Below, piece after piece: positions 11,053-25,724 of a stretch of DNA of 64,000 nucleotides (positions are counted from its first letter, which is position 1; every line of letters starts with the position of its first letter). The stretch spans positions 558,001 through 622,000 of the forward strand of contig NC_051100.1 of the NCBI RefSeq assembly GCF_901709675.1, read 5' to 3'. The notes under the pieces are model-generated. The model had not been told where the DNA came from and did not search any database. It was given only the letters and a program-made list of their open reading frames with translations. Origin of the DNA: Syngnathus acus. Its lineage: Eukaryota; Chordata; Actinopteri; Syngnathiformes; Syngnathidae. Both the position numbers and the translations under genes were made by a program.

Positions 11053-14000
11053 GCTGTCCGCACTCTTGGTTACAAAGGAATGGACAATGAGACTTGTTTC
11101 CGAGATTCAAACGTCGCAATGTTCACCGTCGGATTATCCGAGTCGGTTCCTGTTCCTCACCGTGATATCTTAGGTGCGTTTAGAAAGACATGCCACGGAA
11201 GCTGCTCTGCAGATGTAGCTCTGAAAAACAGAGTAGATAACCAACAACAATATAAATAGCGCTTGCATAAAATGGATTCAAAAGTATTAGTCAAGCGTTC
11301 TACTGTGTGCTGGTCCTCTACCAGAATAATTCATAGACAAAAATGTGAAGATCAAGACAAGAAGTACAGGTTGACAAATTCTCTACCTAATGTACATCAA
11401 ACAATGAGTGGATACAATCCAACTTCATAACTACATAGCTCCTGGACAGGTTCTTTTAGGACAAGGATTCCATGCTACCAAGATGTGTATAGAATTTTCT
11501 AAATACGTGTGCAATGTCCATGCATCAGTTCAAAGAAAGCCAATGATCACTGTTGGAAATCAGGACTCATCCCATTTTGCTTATGCGTGGTCAGTGTTCC
11601 TAAGCCCAGGCGTTGGACGAGACACCGAAACAACAACAACAACAGCCGCCGCCGCCAACAGCGCACCTCAAGAATCTGAGGCCTTCCTTTGGAGGAGAAT
11701 GCATGCATGCATGCGGACCAGTCGGTTCACATTCCCCCATGCGCATGCCGCACTGATCCACACGTGCATTCCGCCACATAACAGTGGGTCTGTCTGTCTG
11801 TCCGTCTGTCAACCCCCCCCCCCCCCCCCCCCCCGCCCGCATGTAAACTCAACAAGGTACATTGCAACATCAGTCGAGAAAAAGGGACAAAAGATGTTGC
11901 CTGATGTCACAAATATTTTAGCTTGTCACACATCACAGCAATTGCTGAAATCTATCAGCTGTATAAAAGATTATAAATCTGCCAAAAATGAAGAAGATCA
12001 ATGTATTTAGAACTATAGAGCATAGCAGGCATACAGGAGAAAGTATTGAACATGAAAATATTGTCAATCGTCGAATGTTTCTGTTCTTGTGCATTTGCAC
12101 ATTTTCAGTGACTGCACTGAAAAAAAAGTCTCTCTATATATAGACATACATACTATATACAACGATGACGACAATTCAGCATGTGTACAAAAGAGTCTAT
12201 CGACTCTTGAATGACATAATGTGCATCAAATGCCTGCCTCTTCACAATGAAGTCATGATGGGATTCCTTTGAGCTAATCTGCGCACTCACTGTGTACTGC
12301 TTCCTGGGACGCCTCCACCTAAGGAAAGCCCAGCGAGGTCGGTCTCCTCTTTAGCGTGTCGAGTCTGCTCTGTCACAAGGATGGGAAGAATCTGCCAGTT
12401 AAATGCCTACAAGCTGGATGACAACCAGGAGAACAGGTTGGACTGCACCAGTAATGCCTCTCCTCATGCCCCCTGTGCCATTGCAACACACGCACGCACG
12501 CACGCACGCACGCACACACCTCAGTTGACAAGCATGTTGGAGAGAGGCAAATGCCGGCCTTTTGGCAGTCGAAACCAGACGAGAAGCACCCAGAGAAAAA
12601 GCCATTGCCGAGAGAAACACACCACTCCTTTGGAACTGGACCAACCAGGTTTCGGGAGAATGACACAAACCCTTCTTTCTACTTGCATCAATAGCTTTCT
12701 CAACAATACCTTTGTGACATTTTGGCTGCCTCAATGTGACTGCACTTGTGTTTTTACTGCATAGCAAAGCTTCAATCCCCTTATTACGTTTTTTTTCCCA
12801 AGGAGTGGCGGTACAGCATACCCTTTAGGAAGGTCTTCAAAACACCAAGATAACTGAGGTGACAATCACCCACTATGTCATGTAGCATCTGTCCGTCCAT
12901 CCATCTCGTATATGCATGTACATGAAAGCAAGTCATTTGAACCCAAGAGTGAGTGACAAGTGAATTGTGTTTGCTCAAATGAGCGCATTTGGGCAGAAAA
13001 ATACCAGAAATCTTTGATCAACACAACTAGGAACCGTTTGGAACTATGGAAATCAACGTTAGCATTTGTCGTATTGACTTGCATGCGCACGCACGCACGC
13101 ACGCACGCACGCAAAGGCCCAGTTGAATGATGCAATCCACACAGTTACTTTGACAAAAGTCAGCTTTTCTTGCTAAGATGCACATTAAGCTCAAGAGTGT
13201 GAGTCACTACCCTGCCCAACTGACAAATGAGTGGAGAAGGGCGGAGGCCTTGGGCTCGCTGGAAAGAAGTCAAACGACAGCTGACTCAAGTCACAGCAAG
13301 GATAGGATACTGATCATTCTTTCATGTCCAAAAATAATGAATGACGCCTTTTTGCATTTGTACTTGTAGGATCGCAATGTAACAATATCGGATGTGTTTT
13401 GTATTGTAGCTCCTAGTATCCCATTTCATTTGATTTGGAGTTAAGCCTTGAATATAAATGTGTCATTTGATACTAATGATTGCCATTTTAGGCCTTATTG
13501 GAAGCACTTTGACTTGAAGAAGATTTGGCGTGTGGGAGGGGCGGGCCGCTCGTCTTGGCATGTGCACAACAGGCTATGTAAATGATGTTGAGCAATTTGC
13601 GCGTTCGGTTTCTGCCCTTCGGCTCCTCGTTCAGATGACGTGATTTGAGAAGGTTCGCTCTCATCAGAATGTGACCAATCGGCTCAGATAATCGGGACTA
13701 TTTGAAATATTCGCTAAAAGTCAAAGAACATAGCATGGTGCGTTCATTAAAATGTTGAAATGATTCTGCTTGGATCACGATTTAACTGTTCTGGTTCTGC
13801 TCTTCTGAGCTTCCCATCGGAGCAGTCTTCAGTCGTTTGTGCACAGAAATGACGTTTGCAACCCAAGAGAAAGAAGCTATTTGTGTTTGAGGTGTGCCTT
13901 TCATTTATATAGTCCACTCTTGCAACAGTTTGATGCGCGAGCGTAAACAAATGAAGCCTGCTAAGATGAGAAGTCAAAGACCTTGGAACAAACAGACCAG

Positions 14001-17000
14001 GACAGTAGCGTATGCTGAGAATTTGTCTCTCGGAATGTGTGCAGGGGAGCAGTGCGCAACAAACAGGGTCGGTCGGCACACTGTCACCGCTAAATGTTAC
14101 ATTTACATTAGTTGTTCAACCAGAATTTCGTCTCTGTCATTATTTTGCTGCCCAACCAGGGAGCTCAAAATAGGATGAAAAATGAGTCATTATTCAATTC
14201 ACTTCTCTGGTCTGTGTCACTTTGCAGTGAGGACAGATACTGCCTTGGCCACAGCACATCACAGAAAAGCACCTCACTTTTGAACCTCCAGGCAATTGTC
14301 ATTTGGCCCCGCCTCCACGTCTGGCTGAGGGAAAACATGCTTTTGTTTTTCATCAGGAGTTCTGAGATGTGCAAGGTCAGGTCCCTCCCCTTGGGCCTGT
14401 TTGACCCTGCCATGGGCACCATTTGCAATTTAACATTTATGTTAGAGTCATAGCATACATCTGGAAAGCCAGACTCATCATCATAGTACTCGCGAAGGAG
14501 TCATTTGCAGCAAGGCAGGGCAATTGGGAGCAAACCGACGGCAAAGAGTACGTAAAACACCGATCGATAAATAAAGGTCTTCTTTTTAAATCAAGACTCG
14601 ATGTCTTTCGGTGTTATTTCAAACGGATTTAGTCCCGAATGATAGGTCTCGGCAAATAAATGCGATTGGACGGTTTGTTTTGAACCGAGGTCCAGCTGTG
14701 GCTCCACTCGAGCTTTCTTTCCAGAGCCACTTTATTAGTCGACGTTTATAGAGTGTAGGTACCTGAAAAATACCCCAGGTAGAACCTGCAAATCTCGCAG
14801 AGAAAGAAAGATCAGAGCCAAAATCGGACTCTTTTGGTCAGACTTTTAGCATACCCTGAAGACAAGCTCTTTCATTGGACAATGAAAGCATGTCAAGGAT
14901 TACATACATCGTTGCTGCTGCTGCTGCTGCTGCTTGCTTGGCTCTTTTGGAGTCAAGTGTTTCATTAGTAAGCGCTAAGGAGAAGGTCTATTTAGCAGCA
15001 CTAGGAGTTCATTTGTGTAACTGTCACCAACATCCTGAATGACAAGTCAAAGAGAATTGTTTGCCACGATACTGTCTTTAAGATGAGGTTCAGAACATCC
15101 CAATGTAGGGATGTATGTGGCACTAAGCAATAGGATTTGGCAAGACATATTTTCTATTGTTTCAAATTGAAATATAGTATGACCTATTAATAATATATTT
15201 AAATATATATAAAGATTAGATTAAAATGATTAAATATAGCCCCACTCAAGCTATGATTTTACACAAAATCTAAACCGAAATGTTAAAATAATTGACAAAT
15301 TCCTCAGACAGTAGCGATACCGATTCAGTGATTCACGCAATGTATTTTGAGAACGTGTCCGGAGTGTTGAATAGGCGGAAGTTGTCAAATTTGAGTCAAG
15401 CCGTGTGTTCACATGGGAATGCTGTCAAACAACATTCTTTGCAGATTCTTTGACAGAACAGACTGTTTGTGTTGCTGAAATTCATTCAAGAGTTCACGAT
15501 TAAACTCAGCCCTTTCTCCAATGAGAGAAAAAGGGGATTTCGTGTGCCACCCACCGGTGGCCCAAAATGTAGCCGTTACCGTGGAGAAAGACCTCGTTCC
15601 ACGCAAAGCCACGACTGAACGGACACAACTGTCATATTGAACGCTTACATTTTTCGTCACACAGCGATGGGTTGTGTTCTTGATCGATACGACTAGCAAT
15701 TTGCATCAAGAAATAAAAGGAACAACTTGAAAGCAAAGTACAGTCGAAGAGAAATCATCTTTTGGAGGCTAAAGCCATCAATGAGGCAGGCCCCTGGGAC
15801 TTGCGCAACACCAAGTCAGGCTGGTTCCAAAGAGACAAAAGCATGGCTGGTATTTGGATAAGCTCAAGAATGTTGCCCCATAGAATAACCACTGTTATAA
15901 AATCCACTTAGTACGCATCAGTCTTCTTTCACGACACATGATGCAACTGTTGGACATAAAAGGTGAAGGAACTTTAGTTGTCACATCACAACTGACGTTT
16001 AGAGGTAACCGATGCAAACACAGTAGGAAAGTCTAAATGATGCCTTCACGACAAAGTCACTACGCGACTGTTTAATGTTGGCTCAACAAATAATGTGTGT
16101 TGTCATGTGCCAATTGAAAAAGCACTAGCTTCTGTCTTTTCAGCAATTACTAGCCGTGATAGACTTTGAAGTTTATTTGTACAGATATTTTGCATGATAG
16201 AATCACGGAAGGGGGAAAAAAAAAAAAAATCCCATCGAATGGATCTCTAACCATATGTGCATTACAGTGTTACTTTGTGTAGAAGCAAAATGATCCATAT
16301 CATGTCAAGTCACACAGATCATTGAGCAGAAAATGAAAAGAGATGTTGGTATGCCTTTGCTTGCTCTTTCCATGACCACAAACTAATGAACGCAACTCAT
16401 GCTCACTTGTTGTGTACTGTAATTTGTACTGGCACAAAACCAAGACGACAGACAGAAAGAAAGAAAGGAGGAAGAAACTTTCCATGTCGGAAACTATCGA
16501 CCACTTGAACGTTGCTACTGCGGCGCTACTAAAATTAGTCTGCATTAGAAAAGTGCCAGACAGGTTGAATGGTGACTGGCAAAGAAAAGACTTTGAACAC
16601 TTGCACAGTGTAATTGGATCAATGAAATGTGGGCATGGGTGAGTACTTTTTTGGGCACCTCCTCCCTGTACTTGCATGTTAGGTTCATTCAAGAGTCCAA
16701 ATGACCAATCAGAGCTAGATACTTGGTACAAAATGGAACACAAAATAGTCAATCCGTGTCCTATTTCACAGCAACTCCAATACGACTTTATATCACAGAG
16801 CCGAACAATAGTAACGTCTCCACTGAGATTATTGAAGATTTGTAATCCTTATCAGCAGCACAATCTAGTGCGTGCACGCTGGACAACCATTTTCAGTCAA
16901 TACTCAAACAAGCTCACGTTCACTTCAACTATCTCGTACATTGCACATTCTTTGACCACAGACAAATGCTATGCAACCCCGCTTACGGAAGATAGAAGAA

Positions 17001-17084
17001 AATCCACAACAACAAAAAAAAAAATTACATTTCAATCAAATCAAACTTTTCAGAAGTTTCTGATTGTGATGCATTTATCGGCAA
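11053..17084. other. Intergenic region between the AHNAK-like gene and EXO1
   Basis: This presumably holds the upstream exons and promoter of the AHNAK-like gene and the EXO1 3' UTR. I found no credible coding exon on either strand. ORFs here lack conserved words and splice support. Notable content: a run of 22 C at 11813-11834, (GCAC)n tracts at 12489-12514 and 13086-13114, (TGC)n at 14913-14934, and an AT-rich block near 15,170-15,240. Confidence 0.6.
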
Positions 17085-20000
17085 TTAACTAGCCAACAAA
17101 TTGCCTTGAAGGGCAAACATCGGGTCTCCTTTCTTGCAAGATGTCATCTTTTGGGTAGTCCTAAAAACACAACAACAGAAAGTTATTGATATCATCACAA
17201 CCACCATCAGTCAAACAATGCCAGTGGAGACAACAAATGGAGATTCATTAGTTCATCTCTCCATTTAATGATTGATCAATTTGGCTTCCAAGGATTCAAA
17301 TACAATCAAATCAGTTTTGCTTTTTAAAACGATGGAAAATGCTTTCAACAACAACAACATCATCTTTTGAAGGCTACCGATACCTTTGGAAGCTGTAATT
17401 CTCCCACAGACTGCTGATGGTGGTGGACTGGGAACTTGGCTTGTTTTCATTGTTTGCGGAGGATTTCTTCCTCAATCCACTGGCCCTCGCTGGGCCCAAT
17501 GCTTGCTGCACCTTGGTGGCGCCGTTGCTCAACTTGGGCTTTGGCAGACCTGCTGCCCCCTGAAATGCAAAAACAAAGAGGGCTGAGGGTGGACACCACA
17601 GCATCTCGTACGCCCTTCGAACTTGTCATTTTGGAAGACAAATTGAAAGCTCGGAAGCATTTTTAAAGGCAAATTCAAGTGACGACATGGTCACCCACCG
17701 CAGACAACAAGTTGCTGCGTTAAGGAGATCCGGGCTAGCGCTAGAGCCGTCGTCTTCCATTCGTGATGATAGGCCGGATGTGGCCCCACTTTCGAAGGGC
17801 CAATTTGAAACCTGAATCTCAGAGCTGTGAAGCAGATGCGCTAACTAGTCTTCTGACCTTCATGATCATTTTTTTGGGGGTGATTAGCAGAACGGAAGAA
17901 CTCGGTTGCGAACTGAGGACCCTGTGAAATTCTCATTTCTCATACATGGTGCTGTGAATCAATAAACCCACCTTTAATTGTAGCGTTCCAAATGTACTAC
18001 TGGCGTTGCGTGAGCGCGTGGGAGTCTGCTCGGACTCTTTTGAATCCATTCCCTAAGACAACACAGGAAATACATTTCACTGTCAGGCACAACATGGTGC
18101 AAATCTAACATACGTGTGGTCAGAATGTATCGATTGGTACAAACTTACAGGCACAGAACGGAAGGGCTTGGGGCCACAGTCGGCTGTTTGGTCTTTGTAG
18201 AATGACGCAAGGGAAGGCTGGGATTGAGAAAAATAGCCGCTGTCCTGGGAAGGAGGAGAGCCTTGGAGCTTTTCCTCCCCTTTGGGCTTTCCGTGAATGG
18301 AGGATTTGGCGGACGTGTCCTTCTTATACTGGAAGTGCTGCAGGGCAGCCAGGCCTGAACTCCGTTTGAGTGTCTGATCAGTGAAGGGCAAAGTGTCTGA
18401 CCAGTTAAACAGCCTGAGCCCCTGACTGCCCGAATGAGGTGGGCTGGGCGTTTCCACAGACGGGGCTTCTGGGCCTTCTGAGCAGTCGGGATCGGCCGTA
18501 GGGCTTGGCTCTTTGGACTCCGCACTATGAGCGAAACCCATCTCAGCAGATTCCTTTAGGTTGCTGGCAGCTGGACTGGAACTGCTGAAGAATCTACGTG
18601 CAAGGGAGATAAAGGGAGATTTGATCTTGCTCTGTGTGTCAACAAAAATTCCAGTCCCTGGTTTTAAGAAAATGGGGTCATCAGCAGAGCTGCTTTTATT
18701 TCCGTTCAACCTATTCAAGGCTCAATCACCTGCTGCTTACGACCTGGTCCTGGACATCCTGGACATCCTGGTTCCTCCTCTGCAGGACTGTGGCAAAGCG
18801 GTTGCGTGGCCGTGGCTGAGCCATGGCTGTCGACTTGACCGTTTCCGGCTGCATGTCTGACTTGTATCGCTTCACAGCGGAGGAATACTGCTGCAGCACA
18901 TCTTGATCCGATAGACTGGCGTCTGCGGCAGGGAAAAGAAGGTGCAAATATAGAAATATTATCCACAGCCATTCAGTCAATGTTTTGGAAGGACAGAAAT
19001 GTCAGCTTGACGGGACTGCCTCACCTTGTCGCGCTCTCTTCACTTGCACACTTGTGCAGGGAAGCCTGACTGGGGTCAGGCTGATGATTCTCTCCTGCCC
19101 CCTGGTGGATGGAGGAGGCCCGTCAGGCCTGTCAGGGGAGGCAGCGGGCTGGGCCGCTCCAACCCGCGTGGCTTTGATGCTTCTACTCCAAATACTGAGG
19201 CCAGCGGGCCTGGGGACGCTGCTCTCATTCCAGCTGCGACTTCGGTGCTTGGCTGGCTGGGGAGAGATTTTGGATGAAACCGGGTATTTGTGTCCTCATT
19301 CTTAAAAACAAACTATTTGCACTGGTGTGCGTGCGTTCAACGGGGGTTGAAATCAACGGCCCGGCCCGGCCCCTTTGTGTTGAAAATCATTGTGGTGTTG
19401 ACTTTGTCAGCCATTTGATTGATCATGAGAAAAGCTGCATCAGATACCGACCGGTGTCATGGGATTGTCTGGGTTGAAGTCATCAATCTTCTCCATTGTG
19501 TTGATGTCAAGGTTCCCTAAGGCCATCTGCAAGGCCGCGTCCTCTCCGATAGGCCTACAGCCAATACAGTTAAGGTGCTGTCCAGGTGGGAGACAAACTA
19601 TTCAATCAACGGCGTAGGATACGCTCCAGCATAGCCGAGAGTGGCCGGGTCGATGTCCTCTTCATACGGGTTGAGGGGGACCATCTTCCTGCTAACAGGA
19701 TCAAAAACCAGCTGGTAAAGGAACGTCTGATTGGCCCGGACAAATCCGTCCATGTACTCTTCGGGGACTACTAGATCCATCTTTAGGTACTGGCCCATCT
19801 TCTTGATCACCTGACACCAAAATGCAAAAGACGTCATGCTAATAATAATGCCGTTTGCCATCACCACTTAGCAGAAGTATTGAAAAGGGATCTCCACCTT
19901 TCGGATATCAGAGCCTTTTGCCAGTCTCAGCAGCTTGCAGGCCTTGCCCAGGCCAATCCCATGCAGAGAGGCCAGGTAGTCACAGCCGGAGAGGATGCAC

Positions 20001-21024
20001 ATGTAGCGAAACTTTTCCTCCGTAAAAACGTTGCCCAGAGAGCGACATCGACCGAGGTTGCGCTGGTCGATCTCCAGGCCGTTTCCCTGCTTGTCCATTT
20101 TTAGGATCACCTGCATTGTGTGTCTGAATTATGATGACATCTGGCAAGTCACACATTGACCCGCATTCATTTTTGGGGGGGGGATGGGATACCCTTTGAC
20201 AGCCAAACGCCAGAAGATCAGAATCTTCCGTGATGACCGCGTGAGCCAAACCGCACTTGGTCAGGTAGGCCAGTTGGGCATCGGCTTCATACGGGGCCAC
20301 CAGACAGTCGACTCCCCTCGCCCTTGCAGCCTTGGAAAAGAAAACACATCGCATCAGACAGCAAAATCAACTGTGAATGACAACAGGTGCCAATTTGGAG
20401 CAAAGCAGGAACACAAGACCGAGTCGCTCGGGGCACCTTAATCACATGATGAGCCATGGCCGGAGTGATGTTGACACAGCGGGTAAAACAATCTCTGGCC
20501 TGGGAAAGTTTGCCGTCTCGTAGCAGCTGCCGGCCTTTTTGAAGGTTTACTTCTCGACGCCTGGAGTGTACGTCAAGATATGCGCAGTTGCGATGCAAAT
20601 GCTGTCAAATGTATCGATTCATGCGCTTGCAAAGTTGCAACTCACTCTCTGCGAGCCTTCTCCACTTCTCGTTTAGAAGGTAGATTGCGTCCGTCGAATA
20701 CAAGAATTGGTTTGACGTTGAAGGTAAATAGCATGTCTACATACTTCATACAGAAGCGGACATACCTAGGAGTGGGCGCATTCCAATACCAAAATCAATC
20801 AATCACGCAGATCATCAAATATGCTGAAGATTTAACAAGAAGTCGCTTTTCGAATGCACTTACTGATCAGTTGGCTCTCCTTTGGCGAGCTTCTCGGCAC
20901 ATGAAAACGCTCCTTTATGGAGCCAGCAGTACGTGTCTACAGCTACCGTCTGGCCTTTGTATTTCTTCACATTGATTGGCTCCCCTGCATCTTTGATGAA
21001 CTGCAGCAGGCCGGGGATGCCCAT
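17085..21024 (-). CDS. exo1: Exonuclease 1 (EXO1)
   Basis: EXO1 is the nuclear 5'-3' exonuclease and flap nuclease of mismatch repair, DNA-end resection and meiosis. Thirteen coding exons fit: 20864-21024, 20646-20765, 20437-20560, 20193-20330, 19898-20110, 19623-19810, 19452-19554, 19025-19256, 18741-18922, 18149-18631, 17972-18052, 17384-17559, 17085-17160. They total 2,277 nt, or 758 aa against 846 in human. The N and I nuclease regions are intact: [50 protein letters not shown] (Glu and Asp metal ligands), [12 protein letters not shown], and [26 protein letters not shown] (catalytic Asp and H2TH). The tail keeps [12 protein letters not shown] and [14 protein letters not shown] (MLH1/MSH2-binding region). 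The exon 9-10 junction is the least certain; the chosen 109-bp intron (GTAAGC donor) is the only one I found that keeps the frame. Head-to-head with YIPF4. Confidence 0.95.
17720..17870. repeat. Degenerate fish interspersed repeat in EXO1 intron 11
   Basis: The stretch ending CCTGAATCTCAGAGC and TGAAGCAGATGCGCTAACTA resembles the tail of a common teleost repeat that reads 'attcgaaccc...ctgtgaggcagacgtgctaacca'. It is heavily diverged. The call rests on pattern memory. Confidence 0.35.
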
Positions 21025-22049
21025 CTTTGGAAGTCACACGGAAACACCAAGTACAAATAATTAGGGCTGCAAAGGAAGATTCTTGCCTGAAAGATTTACA
21101 TTCAACTCGGGACTTTCGCATATACAGTGTCACCATGCTTTTCGTGGGGCAGAGGAACTGTGAGTAATTGTGAAAATCTGCGCATACTAGATGCCCCATC
21201 TTCAAAACTGCCAATTATGCCACAAGATGCCAGCAAAGCACTACTTTTGTCCAACTCAAACGCCTCAGCTCACTTCGGCTAAGAATCCACACGATGGCAC
21301 CAAAAGCGTATATTCGTTTAATTTGGTCAGCAAATAACAGAGAAGAGGTTCCGGGAGGAAAAAAAAAAGAAAAAAAAAAAAGAAGGAAAATAGGTGAATT
21401 CACATTTCCCTTCCGTGTTTTGAGGAAAACGCATGTTTGCATATTTGATGTTTCTCTTCATTCATCAGTCGTCGAGGCAAATTGATTTCATTCTTATAAC
21501 AGCCATACTTGACTGCTTTCTCTCTGGATTAAGAAGGCAAAGAAATATGAAGTATAATAACATTTAATAGTTAAACCCTGTTGGGATTGTTCAAGACCTC
21601 GTGAATCGTGCATACGTTGTAGTCATGGTGGGAGTACAATTGCCGTAGTGACCATGCAGCCAGTGAGGCAAACAATTTCCAGCATCGCTTCGAGATGCGT
21701 GGAAACGGGATCGTCGGCATAGCAAGATGTAGTAATGGCATAGCATTAAAAAAAAAAAAAAGGTTGAACAATGAACATCGGTAATATGCCATTAAGAATG
21801 GAGAGGAATCAACAGTAGGCGCTATCATGACAGTTTGTTTTTGCTAGCAATTTCAATAGATTACGTGCGTAAGAAAGGCAGTTCGACACAAAGAGCACAG
21901 AAAAACCTTTTGCAACTGATGAACACATACCTCTTTTCGGTGGTAACTTCTTGCTTTGGTACGTGGCTCGGTGGTTGTTTGAAACGCACAAGGAAAATAC
22001 GGGAAGCTTAATTTTAGCGGCAAAAAAATGACCCAAGTATGGGCAGCGA

Positions 22050-22115
22050 CGATTGGATAAAAAGGAAAGGGGGCGGAGTCACAATATTGCGTAGGAGGTG
22101 CGCGCTTACGTCACA
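22050..22115. promoter_or_regulatory. Likely shared EXO1/YIPF4 promoter elements
   Basis: Within the 1.57 kb separating the two divergent start codons, one cluster holds an inverted CCAAT box (ATTGG at 22052-22056), a GC box (GGGGGCGG at 22069-22076) and a CRE-like TTACGTCA (22106-22113). No TATA box is obvious. The cluster could serve both genes, but the assignment to EXO1 rather than YIPF4 alone is inference. Confidence 0.5.
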
Positions 22116-22130
22116 CGAGTCATGTTTTAT

Positions 22131-22160
22131 TATTATTATTATTATTAATGCTTTATTAAT
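22131..22160. repeat. (TTA)n microsatellite
   Basis: A short ATT repeat between the EXO1 and YIPF4 starts, followed by TTAATATTAATAG. Confidence 0.85.
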
Positions 22161-22595
22161 ATTAATAGAAAACATGGGTACAATTATTTTTTTCATGGGT
22201 CAAATAACGTATGGAGATTGCCAGAAGGAAAAGCATGTGTAGGCCCATCCATGCAAATACAGATAATGATTGACAATCACACGTGTAGAGCTTCAACAGT
22301 AAAGAATAAAAAACGTCGCAAGGTAAGGGTAAAAAAAGAACATAGTAATCTGTCAAGGGATGAAACGGTTTGTGAGGCGGACGGAGCGAACCCGAGCAAA
22401 CATAAGACGTGTCCCATTTCCCAGCTTCCCTTGCACTTCCGCTTTCCATCACAGTGGTGTCAACAGACCAGAAACAAGATGCGATAGTTCAACTCTCCAC
22501 AGAGCTGTGGTCAAAGACAGCGATCAACAGGGAATTTCCACAACTTTCCTTTTCGAAGAGTCTTTTTCTGAAATCGACGCGTTCAACCCGAAACC

Positions 22596-24579
<1,984 letters not shown>

Positions 24580-25390
24580 CTGAATCAATTTGAACGATGG
24601 ACCTTTTCACGGACAGTGACGCTGACCCCACAAGGTGAAAAAGAACCTCTGGGGGTCTGAGCATTATATGTTCCTGATGTACGTGTATACATTTGGACTC
24701 TGTCATCATAATGTTCAATTTAAAAAGGCAGCTTCAACTGTGCAGCCCCTACAGAATGGATGGTCCCATTGACAAGTTTCTTATGTTTTTATAGCAAATA
24801 ATGAATGCCCTGTTCTTCTTAAAATGCATTGTACTGATTTTGAATATGATGGCAAATATTTGTCTTTCTGGATGATCTGAATCGCTATTCTGATGGACAC
24901 TTATTGTTGTTATTATTATTATTATCATCATCATCTTGGTTATTTCAAACTTTTTGGTGGAAATGGTCAATTATGTAACAGTGCTTTTGAAATTTTCAGC
25001 AACCTTCAAAAGAATATGGCAAAACTTGCTCTTTTTTTTGTGCAACTCGCCATTAATTTGCTTAAGGTCCAATTTTACTGAACTGATTGCCCTTGTTTGC
25101 ACAAATACAGGAAGAAAACAAAACACATTGTTGACTCATTCATTCATAAGGTTGGCAAATATCATTTTTGATGGAAGCAAAAAAAGCAACATATTTGATC
25201 ATAAAATGTTTTTGTGTTGTTCAAACGTTTTCCACAAACGTCACAAAACGTGACGCAAAACATTTGAAACACATTTAAAAGTACGCTTTAGTTCATTTGT
25301 GGAATCATGGCGGAAGAATAACAATAGTAATTTACACGACTCCTCATACTCGGGGTATTTTTTAATAGGCGTCATTGGCGCTGTCAAATA
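24580..25390. other. YIPF4 3' UTR and YIPF4-BIRC6 intergenic DNA
   Basis: No further gene seen. There is a short (TTA/TCA)n tract near 24,905-24,935, and an AATAAA at about 25,386 that could end a long YIPF4 3' UTR; its use is unproven. Confidence 0.5.
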
Positions 25391-25439
25391 AAACAGCGTA
25401 ACGTTGATACTTGCGGAAATGCGAGCCGGATTGTGCCGT

Positions 25440-25449
25440 TCTCGCGAGA
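25440..25449. promoter_or_regulatory. TCTCGCGAGA core-promoter element of BIRC6
   Basis: A perfect 10-bp palindrome TCTCGCGAGA sits 276 bp upstream of the BIRC6 start codon, in a CpG-rich 5' flank without a TATA box. This motif is a known methylation-sensitive element of vertebrate CpG-island promoters bound by BANP (and linked earlier to ZBTB33/Kaiso). Its position fits the BIRC6 transcription start region; the start site itself is not visible. Confidence 0.7.
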
Positions 25450-25724
25450 TGTGAGCACGGCTACGCCAGTTTCGTTTGACTATCATGTAACTGACGGCAG
25501 CGATTTCGGCGAACACCGACAGGCGTTGTTAGTGAATAGCCGCTGCTACGCTGACGGACGGGCGGGCGGACGGACGGACAGGCGGACGGGAAGAAGCCGC
25601 AGAAAGGATCAGCAGTGGCAGAGGAGTGACAGTCCGGAGGTAGTCCTATAGATTTAGTTCTATTGAGTGTGTCAGCGGTTCCTAGCAAAACCGAGAAGGG
25701 ACGGGAAAGGTAAAGTAAGGAAAG

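Noticed and set aside
11408-12010. 200-codon plus-strand ORF between the AHNAK-like gene and EXO1
   Set aside because: It runs through a 22-C homopolymer and CTGT repeats, has no domain and no splice support; composition is that of noncoding DNA.
18660-18745. Alternative EXO1 exon 9-10 introns of 19, 40 and about 83 bp
   Set aside because: The 19- and 40-bp versions are too short for vertebrate splicing, and the 83-bp one breaks the frame. The 109-bp intron with a GTAAGC donor keeps phase.
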